A stretch of 64,000 nucleotides of DNA from Bacillus sp. FJAT-49711 (lineage in GTDB: Bacteria > Bacillota > Bacilli > Bacillales > Bacillaceae_C), in NCBI RefSeq assembly GCF_018343715.1, contig NZ_JAGYPL010000001.1, forward strand, positions 1,266,840 to 1,330,839, in the 5' to 3' direction. Shown in pieces: positions 56,182 through 64,000 of this stretch (its first letter is position 1; each line of letters starts with the position of its first letter). Made by a program: the position numbers and the translations under genes. The notes beneath the pieces were generated by a model that saw only the letters and a program-made list of their open reading frames with translations, did not search any database and was not told the origin of the DNA.

Positions 56182-56976
56182 CTACAGTAATGTTTCCGCT
56201 CCGTCAATGTAAATTTCAGATCCTGATATATGATTGGAAGCGTCGGATGCCAAAAAGTGTATAAGATTGGCTACTTGTTCTGGTTGACCAGGTCCTTCTT
56301 CAAGTGGATGGCTCCCTTCAGGATATTCCACTGGAATTTGCACCTTTCTAAGTTTTTCTTCATTCGGATGTGTATTTTCCCCGATATTTGTTTCTATTGC
56401 TCCTGGGCAAATAATATTCACTCGTATTTTATATTTGGCCAGCTCTAATGCTGCCATTTTTCCAAAGGCCATTTGCCCAGCTTTTGAACTGCTATACGCC
56501 GACATACCTATTCCAGAAAATTTGCGATTTCCATTGATCGAACTCGTAATAATGATACTGCCGCCAGCCTCTTTCAAATAAGGGATAGAATACTTTACAG
56601 TTAAAAATGTACTTTTTAAATTTGTAGAAATTGTCTTGTCCCAGTCTTCTGGCGAAAAATCTTCGATTGGCGTGACTACTCCATTTATACCAGCGTTCGC
56701 AAACACTACATCAAGTCGTCCAAATTCCGATACTACGTGATTAATGGCGTTTTCAACCCGCTCAGGATCAGATAAGTCAACATCCAATATAATCGATTTT
56801 CCGCCAAACTGCTCAATTTCTTGTTTTACTTTTTCTGCTTTCTTTTCTTTAAGGTCAAGAAGACCAACAGACGCACCAGACTTTGCCAGTCTAATTGCGG
56901 AAGCAGCACCAATGCCTGATGCGGCACCTGTTACGATGGCTACTTTATTTTTTAAGGACATTAAATGATCTTCCAT
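56182..56976 (-). CDS. SDR-family oxidoreductase (sugar/polyol dehydrogenase-like)
   Basis: A 264-residue short-chain dehydrogenase with a complete set: TGAASGIG cofactor motif, the LDL acidic end of strand 2 (NAD preference), NAGING, Ser in ITSSING and YSSSK. The C-terminus GSEIYIDGAETLL is typical of glucose/ribitol dehydrogenase-like SDRs. AGGAGG is nine nucleotides before the ATG. Next to an SMP-30 lactonase-like gene and a TIM-barrel isomerase-like gene, so a sugar oxidation role is likely but unproven. Confidence 0.85.
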   Translation of the reverse strand: MEDHLMSLKNKVAIVTGAASGIGAASAIRLAKSGASVGLLDLKEKKAEKVKQEIEQFGGKSIILDVDLSDPERVENAINHVVSEFGRLDVVFANAGINGVVTPIEDFSPEDWDKTISTNLKSTFLTVKYSIPYLKEAGGSIIITSSINGNRKFSGIGMSAYSSSKAGQMAFGKMAALELAKYKIRVNIICPGAIETNIGENTHPNEEKLRKVQIPVEYPEGSHPLEEGPGQPEQVANLIHFLASDASNHISGSEIYIDGAETLL

Positions 56977-57037
56977 AAGGTAAACCCTCCTCTTTTTTCT
57001 TTGGACAGTTTACCCATTTTCGACCATTCTAGTCCTG

Positions 57038-57916
57038 TTAATTTCCGTACTTATATGTGGCCGCGCCTTGAATATTAGTTTTTACTCTAAATAAACCACC
57101 TGTATGAGGATACTTATTTAAGATATCTTCATCTATTCCTGTTCTCGCGGTAGTAATAAATAATTCATCCATATTCTCACCGCCAAAAACACATGAAGTT
57201 ACATGTGGTGCAGGCACAGGAATAGAGTCCAACATTTCACCCGTAAACGGATTCCATTTTGTAACTCGATAACCTCCCCAATGTGCTACCCAAATATTAC
57301 CTTCCACGTCAGATGTCATCCCGTCTGGGGCACCTATTCCTTTGGGAATTTGCACTGCCACACGGCTATTACATATCTCACCCGTTTCAAGATCGTAGTC
57401 GAATGCCGTCACTTGCATCGTTGGAGTATCAATATAATACATCGTCGTAAAATCAGGATTCCAGGCGATTCCATTGGAACAAGTTATATTATCCACTACT
57501 TTTTTCACTTGCCCATTTTGGTCTAGGCAATAAAAATTCCCTTTCCCCTTTTCGCCATCATAAGGCATTGTCCCTGCCCAAAACCTTCCTTTAGGGTCAC
57601 ATTTCCCGTCATTAAAGCGATTATTTGGTAAATGCTGCTCAGGGTCTACAATCGCTGTCAGTTTTCCAGAAGGTAAATCGATTTCATAAAAACCACTTTG
57701 TAATACGGCTGCAAGACCTCCCCCTTTTTTGGGCACGACAGCTCCAATATGCTCTTCCAATTGAATCATTTCGATCTTGCCGCTTGCGGGCTCGTATGTA
57801 TGAATTCGTTTACCAAGAATATCAACCCAATATAAAACTTTAGATTCCGCATCCCAGGATGGCCCTTCTCCTAGTTCAGCTTTTGCATCTACAATTAATT
57901 CAACTTCATAGCTCAT
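57038..57916 (-). CDS. SMP-30/gluconolactonase-family protein
   Basis: A 292-residue six-bladed propeller lactonase. Metal-site motifs are LGEGPSWD (Glu ligand near residue 17), GIAWNPDF, and IGAPDGMTSDVEGNIWVAHW (Asp ligand). The NRFNDGKCDPKGRFWAGTM stretch is diagnostic. It would hydrolyse a sugar lactone such as the product of a sugar dehydrogenase, which fits the SDR gene 61 nt downstream. RBS AAAGGG precedes the ATG. Confidence 0.88.
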   Translation of the reverse strand: MSYEVELIVDAKAELGEGPSWDAESKVLYWVDILGKRIHTYEPASGKIEMIQLEEHIGAVVPKKGGGLAAVLQSGFYEIDLPSGKLTAIVDPEQHLPNNRFNDGKCDPKGRFWAGTMPYDGEKGKGNFYCLDQNGQVKKVVDNITCSNGIAWNPDFTTMYYIDTPTMQVTAFDYDLETGEICNSRVAVQIPKGIGAPDGMTSDVEGNIWVAHWGGYRVTKWNPFTGEMLDSIPVPAPHVTSCVFGGENMDELFITTARTGIDEDILNKYPHTGGLFRVKTNIQGAATYKYGN

Positions 57917-57944
57917 TCCCCTACACCCTTTCTCACTTTTTTAC

Positions 57945-57976
57945 GAAAAAGCTCCGACTAAATAATAATCGGAGTT
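57945..57976 (-). terminator. Terminator between the TIM-barrel and SMP-30 genes
   Basis: CTCCGA and TCGGAG arms around an AT loop; CTTTTT follows on the minus strand. Confidence 0.75.
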
Positions 57977-57989
57977 GTTTTCGTTGCGC

Positions 57990-58748
57990 TTATTTATTCA
58001 TCAGCTTTTTTAAGTTCGCAATATTTATTTTTGAACTTTCCATTGGATCCCCATCAAACTTTTCTTGTTCTATGATGAACCATTTTACATTGTTTTTTGT
58101 GCCGACATTCAGCAAGCTTTCAATATCCAAACTTCCTGAACCAATCTCAATGCTTCTCTTTTCATCATTTTCCACTGTCATATCTTTTAAATGAAGGGAT
58201 ACAATTCGATCACCGTGTTTATTAATAATGTCCATCGGATCTAGATCAGCAAAAGTTGCCCAGTAGCAATCAAGTTCAATTTTTACTAATTCTGGATCAG
58301 AATTTCCAAATAATATATCAAAACCCGTTGCATCGCCAAACTTTTCGAATTCGAAGCTATGGTTATGATACGCAAATGTAAAGCCTTCTTCTTTACATGC
58401 TTGTCCAATTTTATTAAATTCTTCTGCTGTTCTTTTCCATGCATCCTCGCTGTCGCGATATTGCGGAGCTATGGCCGGAACAATTAACAAGTCATTTCCA
58501 ATTTCCCGATTATATTTAAACGTTTCAATTAACTGCACATCTTTAAAAGCATCAAACATAATATGGCTGCCTGCTACCGTAATGCCTTTCTCATCGAGAA
58601 CAGTCTTTAATTCGTGGGCTGGAGTATTAAAATAACCGGCAAATTGAATGGCATCATACCCCATATCAGCCACTTTTCTTACTGTTCCTAGGAAATCTTT
58701 TTCAGCTGCTTCCCTTACTGAATACAATTGTAAGGCTGCATTTCCCAT
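57990..58748 (-). CDS. Sugar phosphate isomerase/epimerase-like TIM-barrel protein
   Basis: A 252-residue xylose-isomerase-like (AP endonuclease 2) barrel. Probable metal ligands are Glu/His in TFAYHNHSFEFEKF, Asp in KIELDCYW, His in SLHLKDM and Glu near FIIEQE. ATG 58748 is chosen, with AGAGGA nine nucleotides upstream; the frame is open to 58766. This group includes inosose dehydratase and 3-keto sugar epimerase-like enzymes. The context suggests sugar catabolism. Confidence 0.83.
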   Translation of the reverse strand: MGNAALQLYSVREAAEKDFLGTVRKVADMGYDAIQFAGYFNTPAHELKTVLDEKGITVAGSHIMFDAFKDVQLIETFKYNREIGNDLLIVPAIAPQYRDSEDAWKRTAEEFNKIGQACKEEGFTFAYHNHSFEFEKFGDATGFDILFGNSDPELVKIELDCYWATFADLDPMDIINKHGDRIVSLHLKDMTVENDEKRSIEIGSGSLDIESLLNVGTKNNVKWFIIEQEKFDGDPMESSKINIANLKKLMNK

Positions 58749-58832
58749 TTGCAACATTCCTCTCATATTTTATTTTTCCCTTAAAAATACTTATTCGACC
58801 TCTGATTACAATAACCCTTTCTTATCGTTTCA

Positions 58833-59087
58833 TTATTTAGCATAAGGAAGTGAATACTGTCTTACATAACTGTTCGTAACAGTAATTCGATGTGTTGGAA
58901 CAGAATATTTATTTTTAGTATTCTGAAACAGTTGATAATATTCGTTCAATAGAGTATCAAGTTCTTGGCTGCATTGAATGGTCTTGGGTGAATTTAATCC
59001 ATAAAGTTTTCCAAATAAACACATTTTCTCACGTTTTTCCTGAATTCTAATTAAAAATAGAGCTTTTTCTTTACTTCCACCATACAT
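58833..59087 (-). CDS. spo0E: Spo0E-family aspartyl-phosphate phosphatase
   Basis: An 84-residue helical protein that, in this family, dephosphorylates Spo0A~P and delays sporulation. The signature Ser-Gln-Glu-Leu-Asp is intact in IQCSQELDTLLNEYY, preceded by the first helix EKREKMCLFGKLYGLNS. The MYGGSKEK start recalls B. subtilis Spo0E (MGGSSEQ) and the length is close to its 85 residues. GGGGGAG precedes the ATG. The position between clpE and ktrD also agrees with the B. subtilis map. Confidence 0.85.
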   Translation of the reverse strand: MYGGSKEKALFLIRIQEKREKMCLFGKLYGLNSPKTIQCSQELDTLLNEYYQLFQNTKNKYSVPTHRITVTNSYVRQYSLPYAK

Positions 59088-59302
59088 TTTCTGTTCTCCC
59101 CCATATATTGACCTAAAAACTCAACTATGCCATTATCTCAACAATATTTGTAATTGTAAATGGATTCGCAAAATTAGACAATCTTTTTATAACTTGTCAC
59201 TAATTCTTAACAATTGACCAGTATATTTAGCAAACGTCATTGAATCGATATTGAACCGTAATGTTACTTTGGCTTAATTAAGGGTAAAATTAATCGAAAT
59301 AA

Positions 59303-59486
59303 CAATAAAAGCGTAAGCACCTATTTATCGAAGTATAGTCCCCAAAGAAGAGGCTTCGTCGACAAAGACATAAGGAAGTGAGGATTTTACTCGACATTCC
59401 TGCTTTGATCTTTAACTATGAGGACGCGTCTTACTTCCTTATCGTAGAAATAGGGACAGAAACTTTCTAGTCGGTTGGTGCTGAAC
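59303..59486 (+). repeat. Degenerate dispersed repeat, copy 2 (longest)
   Basis: It begins AATAAAAGCGTAAGCACC and contains GGAAGTGAGGATTTTACTCG, ACTTCCTTATCGTAGAAATA and CTTTCTAGTCGG, ending TTGGTGCTGAAC. It stops about 28 bp before the acyltransferase ATG. Read from memory, these blocks belong to a repeat widespread in Bacillus intergenic regions. Confidence 0.6.
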
Positions 59487-59513
59487 TATACAACTATGAA
59501 ACTGGTGATTATT

Positions 59514-60551
59514 ATGGAGAAAAGAAATTACTATTTTGACAATGCAAAGTTTATCTTGATATTTTTAGTCGTTTTCGGACATTTAATCCAATCATATATA
59601 GATTCTAATTCCTTTTTTTCCTCACTGTACAAATTACTCTATACCTTTCATATGCCGGCCTTTATTCTTATATCAGGTTTTTTTGCAAAAGGTATTTACG
59701 AAAAAGGCTATTTGAAGAAAATCACTAAAAAGTTAATCATCCCATATATAATCTTTCAAATCATATACTCCATTTTTTACTTTATTTTATATAGTAAATC
59801 AATGATAAAAATTGATATCTTAAATCCTCACTGGTCCCTTTGGTTTTTAATCAGTTTGTTTTGTTGGAATATTATGCTCATTGGTTTTAATAAGTTAAAG
59901 CCTATGTACGCAGTTAGTTTAGCATTACTTATCGGCCTGCTCGTTGGTTATATCGATTGGATCTCCAATTATCTTAGTCTTTCGAGAACCTTTGTATTTT
60001 TCCCTTTTTTCATAGTAGGATATTATTTGAAAAAGGAACATTTCCAGCTATTATCGCGATCAAGAACAAAAGTGTTGATGGCAGGTACGGTATTAATCGT
60101 TGCTTTACTTATCTTTGTTATTCCAGAATTGGATGAGAAGTGGTTATTAGGTTCAAAACCTTATAGTTATTTGGAAAGCATTTCCGCTATTGCCCTGATT
60201 AAAAGAATGGGCGTTTATACAATGAATTTCTTAATGGTCGCTGGATTTTTTGCCTTTGTTCCAAAAAGACATTTCTTTTTTACGAAGTTGGGCAGGAATA
60301 CACTTTATGTCTATTTGCTTCATGGATTTATTGTTCGGGCATTCAGAGGTAGTTCAATTGAGTCATACGTATATGATTCAAAAACCCTCTTTATCATATT
60401 ATTCCTTTCTCTTTTACTCACAGTAATTTTATCTAGTAAACTTGTGAAAATCGCAACTCAACCCATCATCGAATTGAAATCGTCAGGCTTGCAAAAATCA
60501 TTCAATCGTTTTAAAGAAAATTTCAGTGAACCACGCGGGCAGAATGAATAA
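59514..60551 (+). CDS. Acyltransferase family 3 membrane protein (YkrP-like)
   Basis: A 345-residue integral membrane acyltransferase of the fucose 4-O-acetylase-like group with about ten helices. The opening DNAKFILIFLVVFGHLIQ holds the family histidine, and LYTFHMPAFILISGFFAK follows. The C-terminal helix region (RNTLYVYLLHGFIVR) carries a second conserved histidine. Family members O-acetylate extracellular sugars. The start is uncertain: ATG 59514 has only a weak GGTG site, and ATG 59496 is possible. Confidence 0.8.
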   Translation: MEKRNYYFDNAKFILIFLVVFGHLIQSYIDSNSFFSSLYKLLYTFHMPAFILISGFFAKGIYEKGYLKKITKKLIIPYIIFQIIYSIFYFILYSKSMIKIDILNPHWSLWFLISLFCWNIMLIGFNKLKPMYAVSLALLIGLLVGYIDWISNYLSLSRTFVFFPFFIVGYYLKKEHFQLLSRSRTKVLMAGTVLIVALLIFVIPELDEKWLLGSKPYSYLESISAIALIKRMGVYTMNFLMVAGFFAFVPKRHFFFTKLGRNTLYVYLLHGFIVRAFRGSSIESYVYDSKTLFIILFLSLLLTVILSSKLVKIATQPIIELKSSGLQKSFNRFKENFSEPRGQNE

Positions 60552-60564
60552 CTGCCCGTTTTTT
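60535..60564 (+). terminator. Terminator at the end of the acyltransferase gene
   Basis: CGGGCAG and CTGCCCG enclose the stop codon; T6 follows. Confidence 0.88.
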
Positions 60565-60613
60565 CATTTATTGAGGTTTTGGAATAAGTCCTGTAAAATA
60601 GTTAGGATAACAC

Positions 60614-60820
60614 GGCAAAAGCAGAAGCGCCCATCCTTATGAAAAGGCCTATGACGGGTCCGTCTTTACACAATTAGTCGCGGCGTTTTTAATCAGCGAT
60701 CCTTTTTTGGCTTAAGGCTTGGGAAAGGAAACACATTGAGCTTTTAGGAGAATTTGGATTCCTTAACGTAAGAATTAGGTCTGGAATTTTGTTAGTCGAT
60801 AACTGCTTGTGCTAGATGGA
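60614..60820 (+). repeat. Degenerate dispersed repeat, copy 3
   Basis: It starts GGCAAAAGCAGAAGCGCCC and shares TAAGGCTTGGGAAAGGAAAC-type and TTAGTCGATAACTGCTTGTG blocks with copies 1 and 2. It covers most of the gap before the radical SAM gene. Confidence 0.5.
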
Positions 60821-60842
60821 AAAAAAGGAGTAATCATTTTAA

Positions 60843-62600
60843 ATGAAAATCATTGCAAGTACATTGAATGCTAAATATATTCATACTAACTTGGCTATTC
60901 GTTGCTTAAAAGCCTACGCAGCACCAGATTATACAATAGAGCTTGCGGAATATACGATTAAAGATCCGACACTTAATATTGTGACTGATTTATACGATAA
61001 AAAACCTGATGTGATTGGTTTCAGCTGCTATATATGGAATATCGAAGAAACGATAAAGGTCATTGAGATCTTACATAAAATCATGCCACATGTAAAATTT
61101 GTTCTCGGTGGGCCTGAGGTTTCGTATGACGTTATTCACTGGTTAAAGAGACTTCCCGAGATTGATTATATCGTAATTGGAGAAGGTGAAGAAACGTTCA
61201 AACAGCTTTTAGATGCATTAAATGGCAATATGGAGATGGATAAGGTATTTGGAATTGGCTTTATGAAGGACGGGAAACCGGTCATCAACCCTGTTCGCAA
61301 TAAAATTGATTTACGTGAAATGCCTTCACCATTTAGATTTCCTGAAGATATCCCCCACTTGTCTAAGAGAGTGATTTACATTGAAACAAGTAGAGGCTGT
61401 CCATTTAACTGTCAGTTTTGCCTTTCTTCAATAGAGGTTGGTGTCAGGTATTTTAATCGTGAAAAAATTAAAGAAGATATTAAATATTTGTTGGACAACG
61501 GTGCAAAAACAATTAAGTTTGTCGACAGGACTTTTAATATTAGTAGAAGCTATGCGATGGAAATGTTCCAATTTTTAATCGATGAACGCCGGTCTGATTC
61601 CGTGTTTCAATTTGAAATTACGGGGGATATTATGAGGCCTGAAGTGATCGACTTTTTAAATAAAGAAGCCCCTGCAGGACTTTTTCGATTTGAAATTGGA
61701 GTACAATCGACTAATGACTTGACAAATGAACTCGTGAAAAGAAGGCAAAACTTTGAGAAATTAACGAGAACTGTCAAAATGGTTAAAGAAGGCGGAAAGA
61801 TTTTGCAACATCTTGATTTAATTGCTGGACTCCCAGAAGAAAATTATGATTCTTTTCGAAAAACGTTTAATGATGTATTCGAGCTTGAGCCTGAGGAATT
61901 GCAATTAGGATTTTTGAAAATGCTTCGAGGCACAGGATTAAGAATTTCGGCAAAACACTTTGGCTACACATATATGGATCATGCGCCATACGAAATATTG
62001 GGCAACAATGTCATTGATTTCGATGATATTATTAGAATCAAGCAAGTGGAAGATGTGTTGGAAAAATACTGGAATGATCACAGAATGGATCGTTCAGTCA
62101 AATTTTTAACTTCACATAGCTTTGAAACCCCATTTGATTTTTTTCAAGAATTTGGAACATACTGGGAAGAACAAAACTGGTCACGGATTGGCCATCAACT
62201 TGAGGATTTATTCACACGACTTAAACAATTTCTTTCTGAAAAAAATATTAAACATTCTGCTTTGGCTGAGGGCTTAATGAAATATGATTATTTATTAAAT
62301 AGACGCTATAAACCTCGAAAAGCTTGGTGGGATGATATTCTTGATAAAAAGACACGATCAGAACTATATGGAGCTATCATTAAAGAAGAAAATTTGATGA
62401 CGGAATTGAATGTAAACGAAAGAGAGCTTTATAAACATACACAAATTGAAAAGTTCCCTTTTTCTCTTCAAACATTCTTACAAGATGCAAATATTGTTTC
62501 CGAATCATCCTACGGTTTAATTTATTATGAACCGACTGATGGAAGTGCAACAATTTATCCGTTGCAAACTACAGAAATCCACAAAAAAACCGGCAGTTAA
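60843..62600 (+). CDS. B12-binding-domain radical SAM protein (DUF4080 type)
   Basis: A 585-residue protein. The N-terminal cobalamin-binding-like domain spans about 1-140 (KPDVIGFSCYIWNIEETIKV, VLGGPEVSYD). The radical SAM core spans about 170-370, with the cluster motif Cys-x-x-x-Cys-x-x-Cys in RGCPFNCQFCLSS. The C-terminal DUF4080 spans about 380-570. It uses SAM and a 4Fe-4S cluster; the reaction is unknown, and candidates are methylation or rearrangement. A strong AAAGGAG RBS precedes the ATG. Monocistronic. Confidence 0.88.
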   Translation: MKIIASTLNAKYIHTNLAIRCLKAYAAPDYTIELAEYTIKDPTLNIVTDLYDKKPDVIGFSCYIWNIEETIKVIEILHKIMPHVKFVLGGPEVSYDVIHWLKRLPEIDYIVIGEGEETFKQLLDALNGNMEMDKVFGIGFMKDGKPVINPVRNKIDLREMPSPFRFPEDIPHLSKRVIYIETSRGCPFNCQFCLSSIEVGVRYFNREKIKEDIKYLLDNGAKTIKFVDRTFNISRSYAMEMFQFLIDERRSDSVFQFEITGDIMRPEVIDFLNKEAPAGLFRFEIGVQSTNDLTNELVKRRQNFEKLTRTVKMVKEGGKILQHLDLIAGLPEENYDSFRKTFNDVFELEPEELQLGFLKMLRGTGLRISAKHFGYTYMDHAPYEILGNNVIDFDDIIRIKQVEDVLEKYWNDHRMDRSVKFLTSHSFETPFDFFQEFGTYWEEQNWSRIGHQLEDLFTRLKQFLSEKNIKHSALAEGLMKYDYLLNRRYKPRKAWWDDILDKKTRSELYGAIIKEENLMTELNVNERELYKHTQIEKFPFSLQTFLQDANIVSESSYGLIYYEPTDGSATIYPLQTTEIHKKTGS

Positions 62601-62627
62601 GGGACACTTCCCTCATGCCAGTTTTTC
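62585..62627. terminator. Terminator between the radical SAM gene and ddh
   Basis: AACCGGCA/TGCCAGTT outer arms with an inner GGGA/TCCC stem; T5 on the plus strand. The stop codon is inside the hairpin. Confidence 0.75.
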
Positions 62628-62631
62628 TTTT

Positions 62632-63618
62632 TTATAAAAGTTCTTTTCTTATTTGTTCAGGTGACTTAGGAGAAAGCATTCCGACTGGAACGTCATAAAC
62701 CGTTTTTGCTCCTGCCTGTCCTTCTGCACTCATCTTATATGCAGCTCTTGCATACGCCGTTAATACACTAGCTGTATATTCAGGGTTGCTATCAAGCTTT
62801 AATGAAAACTCCATGATCTCTTTATTGCCTTCTCCCGTTTCACCACTTCTAATGACAAATCCACCGTGCATCATTTTTGAATGGTTGGCTTGAAGTTCTT
62901 CTTCCGAAATAAAATTTACAACTGTATGATAATCTGAAAAATAATGCGGCATTTCTTTAATCGTTTTTTCAATAACGGATAGATCTGCCCCTTCTTCAGC
63001 TACAACAAAGCACTCCCTTAAATGCTTTTCTTTCGTCGATAAGGTAGGATTTTCACCATTTCTAACGCGATTAACTGCTTCTTCAATCGGGATTGTATAT
63101 TGGACAGCCGCTTTTACTCCTTCTATTCTTCTCACAGCATCAGAGTGTCCTTGGCTCAAGCCTTTTCCCCAAAAAGTATAAGTCTCCCCCACTGGCAAAA
63201 TTGCTTCGCCTAGCAGTCGATTTAATGAGAACATTCCTGGATCCCATCCTACTGAAATAATACTAATTTTTCCGGAAGATTTTGCAACCTTATCCATAGC
63301 AGCAAAATATTCCGGTATTTTGGCATGTGTATCAAAGCTATCAATCGTATTAAAATGCTCAGCAAATGCTGGCCCTTGTTCAGGTAAATCTGTCGCTGAG
63401 CCGCCGCATAAAATCATTACATCAATTTCATTTTTATATTCTTCAGCTGATGCAATTGGAAGTACCTTTACATTTGGATCCGCGACTATGACGCTTGAAG
63501 GGTCCCGTCTAGAGAATACAGCTACAAGCTCCAAATCAGAATTTTGTTTTATCGCTGCTTCTACCCCTCTTCCTAAATTTCCATAACCAGTAATTCCAAT
63601 TTTAATTTTGTTCTCCAC
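62632..63618 (-). CDS. ddh: meso-Diaminopimelate D-dehydrogenase
   Basis: A 328-residue NADPH enzyme converting tetrahydrodipicolinate plus ammonia directly to meso-diaminopimelate, the wall cross-linker and lysine precursor. The cofactor motif is GITGYGNLGRGVE. The substrate site includes CGGSATDLPEQ, DSFDTHAKIPEY and SVGWDPGMFSLNR, all diagnostic of Ddh. The start is GTG 63618, with AGGAGG upstream. It lies 39 nt after ktrD in the same direction, so read-through from ktrD is possible. Confidence 0.93.
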   Translation of the reverse strand: MENKIKIGITGYGNLGRGVEAAIKQNSDLELVAVFSRRDPSSVIVADPNVKVLPIASAEEYKNEIDVMILCGGSATDLPEQGPAFAEHFNTIDSFDTHAKIPEYFAAMDKVAKSSGKISIISVGWDPGMFSLNRLLGEAILPVGETYTFWGKGLSQGHSDAVRRIEGVKAAVQYTIPIEEAVNRVRNGENPTLSTKEKHLRECFVVAEEGADLSVIEKTIKEMPHYFSDYHTVVNFISEEELQANHSKMMHGGFVIRSGETGEGNKEIMEFSLKLDSNPEYTASVLTAYARAAYKMSAEGQAGAKTVYDVPVGMLSPKSPEQIRKELL

Positions 63619-63657
63619 TTAAAACCCTCCTGTTGACTAAAATGATGATCATTCTTA

Positions 63658-64000
63658 TTATCCAATAATGACTCTTTCCTTAGGATAATGGAAGTCTGGC
63701 TCTTTTTCATTGTTTGCCATGATGAATAAAAAGGACAATATACCAATTCTTCCAATAAACATTAACAAAATCAAAATTGTTTTCCCAAAACCTGACAAAG
63801 ATGGTGTAATCCCCATTGAAGCTCCACAAGTACCAAAGGCCGATGCCACTTCAAAAATAATGGATATCAAGCTAGCATCCTCGGTAATAGATAATAACAA
63901 GATCGATAAACCCGTCAATATAACTGCAAGCATTAACACTACCAAAGATTTTATAACATCATTTTGATGAATTTCTCTTTGAAAAACTTTAATAGTGGAA
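63658..64000 (-). CDS. ktrD: Potassium uptake membrane subunit KtrD/KtrB, C-terminal part
   Basis: C-terminal 113 residues of a TrkH/KtrB-type potassium-translocating subunit; the rest lies beyond the right edge. The frame reads in from the edge (TIKVFQREIHQNDVIKSLVV). It contains the last selectivity-filter repeat SAFGTCGASMGITPSLSGF and final helix LILLMFIGRIGILSFLF. It would pair with KtrC, encoded at the other end of this window. Its apparent internal start at 63945 is not real. Confidence 0.88.
   Translation of the reverse strand, partial: STIKVFQREIHQNDVIKSLVVLMLAVILTGLSILLLSITEDASLISIIFEVASAFGTCGASMGITPSLSGFGKTILILLMFIGRIGILSFLFIMANNEKEPDFHYPKERVIIG

Noticed and set aside
63619-63657. 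Fur-box-like AATGATGATCATT between ktrD and ddh
   Set aside because: Only partly palindromic and short; no iron-related gene next to it.
63619-63657. Lysine riboswitch for ddh
   Set aside because: Only 39 nt separate ktrD and ddh; no room for an L-box and no conserved elements seen.

Overview
The window looks like chromosome from a low-GC, spore-forming member of the Bacillaceae (Bacillus in the broad sense). AT-rich intergenic DNA, strong AGGAGG ribosome binding sites, a Spo0E-family gene, an HPr with both His15 and Ser46, and CtsR boxes before clpE all point that way. From memory of the Bacillus subtilis map, the backbone follows one stretch of that chromosome: pdhABC, ykyA, defB, ykrA, rpoY-rnjA, ktrC, yknUV, ykuV, ccpC, darB(ykuL), ykuJ, ykyB, cheV, ykwC, ptsHI, ykvS, ykvI, clpE, spo0E, a ykrP-like gene and ktrD. 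I cannot name the species.

Layout. 1-9.5 kb: pyruvate dehydrogenase, the YkyA lipoprotein, peptide deformylase, a HAD phosphatase, a tiny cationic peptide gene, RNA polymerase epsilon and RNase J1. An IS1182-type remnant then sits in the loop of the rnjA terminator, followed by ktrC. 9.5-13 kb: a lia-type envelope-stress operon (liaI-like, liaH, liaF, liaS, liaR). 13.4-18.8 kb: cvfB, an MFS carrier, and an FdhF/YdeP-type molybdoenzyme paired with fdhD. 18.8-19.5 kb: a repeat patch with a second IS remnant. 19.5-23.8 kb: a heterodimeric ABC exporter and ykuV. 23.9-36 kb: one tightly coupled eight-gene operon (large exported membrane protein, ABC ATPase, ABC permease, coiled-coil membrane protein, MoxR ATPase, DUF58 protein, two von Willebrand A membrane proteins). 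36-41.5 kb: ccpC, darB, ykuJ, ykyB, cheV, ykwC. 41.5-44.5 kb: SDR/GntR/VOC catabolic genes. 44.8-50.3 kb: ptsHI and a second MoxR-DUF58 cluster. 50.6-55.7 kb: ykvS, a CPBP protease, a lipoprotein, ykvI and CtsR-controlled clpE. 55.8-56.1 kb: a striking 102-bp tandem repeat made of hairpins. 56.2-64 kb: sugar-type SDR, SMP-30 and TIM-barrel genes, spo0E, an acyltransferase, a B12/radical-SAM protein, diaminopimelate dehydrogenase and the 3' end of ktrD.

How it fits together. Several modules concern the cell envelope and its stress (lia, both MoxR-DUF58 sets, exporters, CPBP protease). KtrC/KtrD and DarB form a potassium and c-di-AMP group. PtsHI, CcpC and Pdh link sugar uptake to central carbon flow. 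The eight-gene operon occupies the place where B. subtilis has ykuNOP-dapH-dapL between ccpC and ykuV. The window also carries ddh, which bypasses the DapH/DapL route to meso-diaminopimelate.

The best candidates for something under-described are the eight-gene operon, the 102-bp hairpin array, the 23-residue cationic peptide gene, and the GC-rich palindromic repeat carried inside two IS remnants and also found alone. All family calls come from reading motifs and remembered homologues; no search was run.
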